A stretch of 64,000 nt of DNA from IMG/VR virus record IMGVR_UViG_3300037069_002825, positions 1 to 64,000 of that record. One strand, 5' to 3'. Every line of letters begins with the position of its first letter. Positions within the stretch are counted from its first letter, which is position 1. A program made the translations under genes and the position numbers. The stretch comes from a virus. Under the pieces are notes generated by a model. That model was not told where the DNA came from. It ran no database searches and saw only the letters and a list, made by a program, of their open reading frames with translations. Below, one piece after another: positions 60,124 to 64,000 of the stretch.

Positions 60124-60286
60124 GGCGCCCCTAGCTCAGTTAGCCCAGCCGCTTGAGCTAAGCACCAACGTAGTGCTTAGCGAGGTGAAAGAGCACCCGT
60201 GGACGAAACGGGAGGTCGTCGGTGGTGACCAAGGCCTCGATTGGATCGATCTGGGCGGCGGAAACCAGGGCCAGCCGGCGGGGCGC
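60124..60286 (+). ncRNA. Structured RNA with a tRNA-like 5' half
   Basis: The sequence folds with a 7-bp closing stem (60125-60131 with 60280-60286). Inside, TA and GCTC...GAGC follow the closing stem as in a tRNA D-arm, and a perfect 9-bp hairpin GCTAAGCAC/GTGCTTAGC (60157-60165 with 60173-60181) takes the anticodon-arm place. Two further stems lie near 60196-60212 (CCCGT/ACGGG) and 60251-60268 (CTGG/CCAG). No T-arm or CCA end is seen. It ends 14 bases before the gene at 60301, so it may be a leader RNA rather than a tRNA. The fold is my own reading. Confidence 0.5.
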
Positions 60287-60300
60287 ACTCGAAGTGTTGT

Positions 60301-60678
60301 ATGATCCCACACGTGGATATTTATGACACCTACTCGGAGGTGCAGCGGCGGAAGGATAGGCCGATCTGGGAGGGCGAGGGCCCTTCCCGTGAGATGATCG
60401 AGAAGATCAGCGCGACGTTTCGCGCACAGGTGGGTCGCGAGATCGCCTCGGCCGAGCTAAAGACGACCCTGGACGGCATGGGCTGGCTGATGAGAATGGC
60501 CGCCGAGGAGGACGTCCCGCTGGAGGCTCTGATGCAGATCGCCGAAGACATCGAAAGTAAAGCGCGGGCCAACATCGCGCGGACCTCGATCGGGGTTCAC
60601 GACCAACTGTCAGTAGGCGTGGGCGCGGGCTTCTTCACTGGCCTGTGGGTCGGCATCCTATTCGAGCGGGAACGATGA
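60301..60678 (+). CDS. Small protein with a C-terminal hydrophobic helix
   Basis: ATG 60301 lies 14 bases after the structured RNA. The 125-residue protein is helical (MIEKISATFRAQVGREIASA) and ends with a short hydrophobic part (SVGVGAGFFTGLWVGILF). No family. A longer frame from 60241 exists but lies in the RNA. Confidence 0.55.
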   Translation: MIPHVDIYDTYSEVQRRKDRPIWEGEGPSREMIEKISATFRAQVGREIASAELKTTLDGMGWLMRMAAEEDVPLEALMQIAEDIESKARANIARTSIGVHDQLSVGVGAGFFTGLWVGILFERER

Positions 60679-60914
60679 CCCAGCTCCGCTACAAGCAGTA
60701 CACCCGCGACGCGCTGCTACGCGAACTGGAACGGCATGCCGACTGGGACACGACGGGCGGCTACGCGCTGGCAATCCAACATTCGCGCACTACAACCCGC
60801 AGATATCTCGACCAGCTCGTCAGGGAGGGACGCGTCGAGGTATGGAAGATAACCCATTGCGGTCGAGCCCCGGGACCGGGGTCGTCGATGCACCTCTACC
60901 GGATAAAGATATGA
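60675..60914 (+). CDS. Winged-helix-like protein
   Basis: ATG 60675 overlaps the previous stop. The 79-residue protein shows a winged-helix pattern (ALLRELERHADWDTTGGYAL, YLDQLVREGRVEVWK). It may bind DNA. Confidence 0.5.
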   Translation: MTQLRYKQYTRDALLRELERHADWDTTGGYALAIQHSRTTTRRYLDQLVREGRVEVWKITHCGRAPGPGSSMHLYRIKI

Positions 60915-61048
60915 GCTGCATCGCCCTCTGCCTGCTGGTGGCCCTCGTAGGCGTCTGGTCACCCGGCGCCTACGTCGCACGCTCTGACGACCGGGCGGCG
61001 CGTCGGATGATGCGCTGCTATCGCCGCCGCTCACGTAGACGCTGGTAG
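60911..61048 (+). CDS. Very small membrane protein
   Basis: A 45-residue protein has a hydrophobic N-terminal helix (IALCLLVALVGVW) and a strongly basic tail. It overlaps the previous gene by ATGA and converges with the leftward genes, overlapping by 18 bases. Confidence 0.45.
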   Translation: MSCIALCLLVALVGVWSPGAYVARSDDRAARRMMRCYRRRSRRRW

Positions 61049-61213
61049 CCACGCCTCACCAGCGTGAAGCTGGCGCTCCTGCGGTGTCGCCGGCAGGCAT
61101 GCGGCCTCGTTGGCCTTGCGTAGGGCATCCTCGCCACCCTCGGCCATGATCTCGACGTTCTTCACCCAGGTATCGTCGGGGTCGTACATGGCCGCCTTCC
61201 ACAGCTTCCTCAC
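61031..61213 (-). CDS. Small leftward protein
   Basis: The 60-residue protein (WVKNVEIMAEGGEDALRKAN) overlaps the upstream gene by ATGA. Its function is unknown. Confidence 0.5.
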   Translation of the reverse strand: MRKLWKAAMYDPDDTWVKNVEIMAEGGEDALRKANEAACLPATPQERQLHAGEAWLPAST

Positions 61214-61449
61214 GTGACACCCATCGCCTCGTGGGCTTCGGCCTCAACCCGGGCCTCAGCCTCGGCTTCGGCCCGCGCCTGCACTCGGTAGTGGTTGGCG
61301 AGATCCTCCACCTCGGGGTAGAGCGAGCGCAGGTGGGCCTCGTAGTCATCCACTGCCGTTTGCAGCAGGATCGTCTTGCCACAGTGTGCGCACATCTCCT
61401 CGCCGGGGAGATTGATGCGTTCGCACCGGCAGAGCTGCGTGGGCGTCAT
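61210..61449 (-). CDS. Small zinc-ribbon-like protein
   Basis: The 79-residue protein has CRCERINLPGEEMCAHCGKT, two Cys pairs, then an acidic helix rich in Ala and Glu. It diverges from the tRNA gene; the 67 bases between should hold both promoters. Confidence 0.55.
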   Translation of the reverse strand: MTPTQLCRCERINLPGEEMCAHCGKTILLQTAVDDYEAHLRSLYPEVEDLANHYRVQARAEAEAEARVEAEAHEAMGVT

Positions 61450-61516
61450 GGTCGGGCCACCCTAACACGCTGTCGTGATGTTCTGTCCGAGCTGCATGGG
61501 ACTGTCTGACTACGTT

Positions 61517-61620
61517 GCCCATGTGGCGGAATTGGTAGACGCAGCCGGTCTAAACCCGGACAAAGCTCGAAGCCTCCTGGCGGCGGCGACGAGATGTGGG
61601 TTCGACTCCCACCGTGGGCA
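61517..61620 (+). tRNA. tRNA-Leu, anticodon read as UAA, with a long variable arm
   Basis: The acceptor stem GCCCATG pairs with CGTGGGC (61613-61619). The D-arm GGCGGAATTGGTAGACGC and the T-arm GTGGG-TTCGACT-CCCAC are canonical for Leu. The anticodon stem CCGG/CCGG frames the loop TCTAAAC, giving anticodon TAA but with C instead of U at position 33 and a G-A mismatch at the base. The variable region is about 35 bases, longer than the usual 10-20 of Leu. No CCA is encoded. It would read UUA, a rare codon here. Confidence 0.7.
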
Positions 61621-61707
61621 CCTTGTAGACTCTAGGGGATGAAAAGTCCGCGAATTGCGAGAACAAGGACCATGGTCTCGCGCATCTTCACGTAGGCTTC
61701 CTAGATC

Positions 61708-62232
61708 GTGCCGTCGCCGCCAGGAAAACTCCACGTTCGCGAGCGCATAGTGCTCCAGGCGCTCGCGCACTATCGCAGCACGCCACTGACTCCGGCCCAG
61801 GTCCAGCAGCGCGCCGAACGTGACAGCAGCGTGCTGCTGATGCGGCGGGCCGTGCACACTACGCTCGGCGGCCTCGTGCAGGGTGGCTTCGCCAACGCGC
61901 TGCGCTACAGCGAGGGCTATCGATACACCATCACCGAGGACGGTCGCCGCGAGGCTTCGATGATCACCCCAGATGAGGTCGAGCCCTCCTTCGCTCGGAT
62001 GGGGCTCGATCTACTGCTCGAACGATTCCCTACTCGCGACGTGGTGTCGATCGGCGATGGCAGCCGTTCTGGCGGCGTCTGGTTGGTCGTACGCTTCGCT
62101 GATGATGCGCGCTACGTGATCTGGCGGAACACGGGGCACATCTACGAGATGGACGATGATGGCGGTGTCGGTGACGACCCGGTGATCGAGAACCCCGCCT
62201 ACCAGTGCAACGATTGTTCAACCATAAGGTAA
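61708..62232 (+). CDS. Protein with an N-terminal winged helix
   Basis: GTG 61708 gives 174 residues. Residues about 10-75 look like a winged-helix domain (ERIVLQALAHYRSTPLTPAQ, YRYTITEDGRREA); the rest is a beta-type domain (GGVWLVVRFADDARYVIW). It ends 13 bases before the next start. A regulator is likely; no exact family. Confidence 0.55.
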   Translation: MPSPPGKLHVRERIVLQALAHYRSTPLTPAQVQQRAERDSSVLLMRRAVHTTLGGLVQGGFANALRYSEGYRYTITEDGRREASMITPDEVEPSFARMGLDLLLERFPTRDVVSIGDGSRSGGVWLVVRFADDARYVIWRNTGHIYEMDDDGGVGDDPVIENPAYQCNDCSTIR

Positions 62233-62245
62233 GGTGGGTAGAGCA

Positions 62246-63016
62246 GTGGATGAGGTAATCAGGGACAACAAACCCGGAGAGCGCTGGCACAGCGAGGGCG
62301 AGAGCTTCGAGCATTACGTTGAGCGCCAGTTCGTCTCCCTTCACGAAAGGCTGGACCGAATGGCCCCAGTAGAGCAGGAAATCGCCGCAGATGTGGACAC
62401 GCTTGCACAGGTGATCCCACAGCTCGCCACGGACATCGGTGACCTTCACACGACCGTCACCGAAAAGGAAACCAAGCTCACAGAAGCAATCGCCGCCAAG
62501 ACCGAAGATGACGCCGAGAAGGCCGCGCTGGAAGCGGAACTGAAAGCGATCCAGGGCCTGAAGCCGCAACTGGACTCGATCGTGCAGCAGGCGCAGAGCG
62601 TGGTGCAGCCGACGGGGGCGGGAGCGCCCGGCGCCGGAACATCTGCCGCAGCGCCGGGGGGGACGGTAGCGCCCGGCTTCGGAACATCCACCGCAGGTGC
62701 CGCACCGACTGGCCCGGGCACCAGTGCCGGGAGCAGTGTCGCGGCGGCGGCAGCTGGACCGGCCGCAGGGGAGAAGCCCAAATACACCTACCACGGTCCC
62801 GACGTGACCAAAGTCGATTCGGTCGTCTGGATCGAGACGACGCTGGTCGACTCGGCTGGCGAAAAGGTGTGGGAATTCGCGAGCGACACACCCGGAGGCG
62901 CCCCCACGGGCGCCGAGGCCGGCGTGTGGGAGGTTGCGAGCCCCCCCTTCACCGACACCGCCGCAGTACAGGGCTCGTCGGGCCAGGAGGCAGTCGCGCC
63001 GCCCGTCGCTGGGTAA
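62246..63016 (+). CDS. Coiled-coil protein with an Ala/Gly/Pro-rich linker and beta end
   Basis: GTG 62246 follows AGGTGG; GTG 62234 is an alternative. The 256-residue protein has a coiled coil (about 25-118), a low-complexity Gly/Ala/Pro segment (about 120-175) and a beta domain with VDSVVWIETTLVDSAGE. It resembles an elongated virion or attachment protein, but it is far from the tail genes. A strong hairpin follows. Confidence 0.5.
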   Translation: MDEVIRDNKPGERWHSEGESFEHYVERQFVSLHERLDRMAPVEQEIAADVDTLAQVIPQLATDIGDLHTTVTEKETKLTEAIAAKTEDDAEKAALEAELKAIQGLKPQLDSIVQQAQSVVQPTGAGAPGAGTSAAAPGGTVAPGFGTSTAGAAPTGPGTSAGSSVAAAAAGPAAGEKPKYTYHGPDVTKVDSVVWIETTLVDSAGEKVWEFASDTPGGAPTGAEAGVWEVASPPFTDTAAVQGSSGQEAVAPPVAG

Positions 63017-63050
63017 GTAGTACAATCCCTCGCGTGGGGATGGTCGTAAC

Positions 63051-63082
63051 GACGGGGCGCCGAGTCATTCTGGCGCCCCGTC
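63051..63082 (+). terminator. Strong hairpin with an 11-bp stem
   Basis: GACGGGGCGCC (63051-63061) and GGCGCCCCGTC (63072-63082) form a perfect stem with a 10-base loop. The following bases are AT-rich (gtatatta). It probably ends the block that includes the gene at 62246. Confidence 0.7.
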
Positions 63083-63090
63083 GTATATTA
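63082..63090 (+). promoter_or_regulatory. CGTATATTA motif, copy 4
   Basis: The fourth exact copy begins at the last base of the hairpin stem. It lies upstream of the muralytic gene at 63224. As a promoter just behind a terminator it would be well placed. Confidence 0.35.
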
Positions 63091-63223
63091 TGTCCGTAAC
63101 CGTCCAACAGTAGGGCGAAGCGCACTAAGCAAAACGCTTGTGTGATCCGGCCGCGACTAACGTTGCGTGCGACCCAAGTGAAAGGTCTAGGCTATCCGCC
63201 TCCACCGCACACTCCTGGCCGTA

Positions 63224-63637
63224 ATGACGTTGATCCTCCCGTCTCACCATCACAAACCAGTCCATCACCAGCGGTGCCGCACGGAAGCCTGTCACCAGCG
63301 TACAGACGCACGGTGGGGGCGCGAACATCACTGGCATGCACCCGCACCGCCGTTTCATGTCACCGAATTCGACTACTGCGTCGCCAATCGCGAGCAGGGC
63401 GAACCCGGCTCCGTCGATCCGGCCCTCATCCACTGGGACGCCCAGCAGGGAATCTACGGAGGCGCCTACTCGATGGAAGGAAGTAAATGGGAAGACGGCG
63501 GTGGCAAGGAATACGCTGCCAATCCATGGGAAGCGAGCGCAGTCGAGCAGACGCGGGTCTTCGAGCGATTGCGCCGTCGAGAACCCGGGGCCTGGCAAGA
63601 AACTCTGCCGCTGTGCCTGGATCGCGCTGGGGCGTAG
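63224..63637 (+). CDS. Rpf/transglycosylase-like muralytic protein
   Basis: The 137-residue protein from ATG 63224 has a His-rich N-terminus (about 1-50) and then YCVANREQGEPGS, WDAQQGIYGGAYSM, AANPWEASAVEQTRV and WQETLPLC. This matches the order of resuscitation-promoting-factor-like lysozyme domains (C-x-x-x-E...Y-GG-x-x-x...A...EQ...W...C), with E in NREQG as the candidate catalytic residue. It would cut peptidoglycan glycan strands. No signal peptide is present. The start is uncertain. Confidence 0.55.
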   Translation: MTLILPSHHHKPVHHQRCRTEACHQRTDARWGREHHWHAPAPPFHVTEFDYCVANREQGEPGSVDPALIHWDAQQGIYGGAYSMEGSKWEDGGGKEYAANPWEASAVEQTRVFERLRRREPGAWQETLPLCLDRAGA

Positions 63638-63646
63638 AATTGAAGC

Positions 63647-63823
63647 GTGCGTTGGGTCTTAACTGATGGGACCTGTTGGCGAGCTGCGCGGTGGATCGCG
63701 TTCCGGCCGACGATGGCGGCACTACTAGCTCGTAAGGGCCGCCAGCGCACCCGGCCTGCGCGCGCTCCCATCCCTGCCGTGAGGTGGGAGCGCGACGCCG
63801 GGATTCAGCTACGATCCGCATAA
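63647..63823 (+). CDS. Possible very small gene
   Basis: GTG 63647 gives 58 residues (RWVLTDGTCWRAARWIAF, then a basic end). The ribosome site is weak and its second half contains a strong hairpin, so it may be non-coding. Confidence 0.25.
   Translation: MRWVLTDGTCWRAARWIAFRPTMAALLARKGRQRTRPARAPIPAVRWERDAGIQLRSA
63761..63794 (+). terminator. Hairpin before the last gene
   Basis: A perfect 10-bp stem CGCGCTCCCA/TGGGAGCGCG (63761-63770 with 63785-63794) has a 14-base loop. It likely ends the transcript of the muralytic gene. Confidence 0.6.
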
Positions 63824-63849
63824 TTCCCACGAGAAAGAGGAGCGAGAAA

Positions 63850-64000
63850 ATGTCAGGCATCCCAGCGAAGGTCGAAGAGGGCACAAACCTGGTCCTCGAC
63901 GAGGAGGAAATCGCGCTCGCCGAAGGCTGGTCGAGCAAGCCCAGCGGTTCGTCGGTGGACCGCATCGGCGAGACGGTGATCGTGAGCCTCCAGGTCCGCT
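63850..64000 (+). CDS. Start of a gene that leaves the window
   Basis: ATG 63850 lies after GAGGAG. The visible 50 residues (SGIPAKVEEGTNLVLDEEE, then VIVSLQVR) have an acidic beta start. No family can be named from the part seen. Confidence 0.55.
   Translation, partial: MSGIPAKVEEGTNLVLDEEEIALAEGWSSKPSGSSVDRIGETVIVSLQVR

Noticed and set aside
60124-60200. Attachment site in a tRNA fragment
   Set aside because: The integrase gene is 24 kb away and attP sites usually copy the 3' end of a tRNA, not the 5' end.
60124-60286. Ordinary tRNA at 60.1 kb
   Set aside because: The 5' half resembles a tRNA, but there is no T-arm or CCA, the D-loop is too long and the total length is about 163 bases.
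60020-60304. Open frame over the structured RNA
   Set aside because: It crosses the promoter and the stems, and the protein would be low complexity; the RNA reading explains the sequence better.
1-64000. CRISPR array
   Set aside because: No regularly spaced direct repeats with unique spacers were found; the CTCACCCGAGC copies are irregularly spaced and in frame within genes.

Overview
The window is a high-GC piece of a temperate tailed phage (or prophage) with a long flexible, siphovirus-type tail. The evidence is a contiguous head and tail gene order, a tail tape-measure gene of about 4.8 kb, a tail-assembly-chaperone pair with a -1 frameshift site, a tyrosine integrase and a DnaB-type helicase. 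The host is most likely an actinobacterium or another high-GC Gram-positive relative. The best promoters have TAGGAT or TAGCTT -10 boxes, and one gene looks like an Rpf-type transglycosylase. This host call is inference; there is no rRNA or host gene to fix it. Both window edges cut through genes, and no terminase or portal is seen.

Layout. (1) 0-25.7 kb, rightward: head and tail module. It holds an end of an upstream gene, a protease/scaffold-like protein, a decoration-like protein, the major capsid protein, connector and tail-completion genes, the tail tube (apparently starting at AUU), the chaperone pair, tape measure, distal tail and hub proteins, then a set of adsorption proteins: tandem chitin-binding-like modules, a YWTD-type propeller and an AT-rich tail-collar gene that looks imported. 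(2) 25.8-35.3 kb, mostly rightward: recombination and replication (annealing-protein candidate, RusA, a protein with a DnaA domain IV-like region, RecB/Cas4-like nuclease, helicase-loader-like protein, DnaB helicase, ssDNA-binding-like protein, sigma-like factor), with three small leftward genes at 29.7-30.7 kb. (3) 35.2-47.0 kb, leftward: one closely packed operon of about 19 genes. It begins with small genes, contains a RavA-like MoxR ATPase, a VWA protein and two companions, a RuvB homologue and several zinc-finger proteins, and ends with a helix-turn-helix regulator and the integrase. (4) 47.3-50.6 kb: a control region with nested inverted repeats, a second sigma-like gene, small membrane proteins and about 740 bp of gene-free, hairpin-rich DNA. 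(5) 50.6-63 kb, mostly rightward: accessory genes. These include an ASCH protein, a repeat-linked mosaic of small Zn-binding and winged-helix proteins, an acetyltransferase, a glycoside hydrolase next to a one-helix membrane protein, a nucleotidyltransferase, RNase HI, a structured tRNA-like RNA with its own promoter, and an unusual tRNA-Leu. (6) 63-64 kb: two strong hairpins, an Rpf-like muralytic gene and the start of another gene.

How it fits together. The phage carries its own recombination set (annealing protein, RecB-type nuclease, RusA, RuvB), a helicase and loader, and two sigma-like factors that could redirect host RNA polymerase. It also carries a RavA/ViaA-like ATPase-VWA machine of unknown target. 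The least explained parts are that machine, the hairpin-rich 49.8-50.6 kb segment, the nested and pseudoknot-capable repeats around 47.6-48.9 kb, and the structured RNA at 60.1-60.3 kb. Three reading-frame breaks (about 38.4, 45.9 and 50.7-50.8 kb) may be sequencing indels or real decay.
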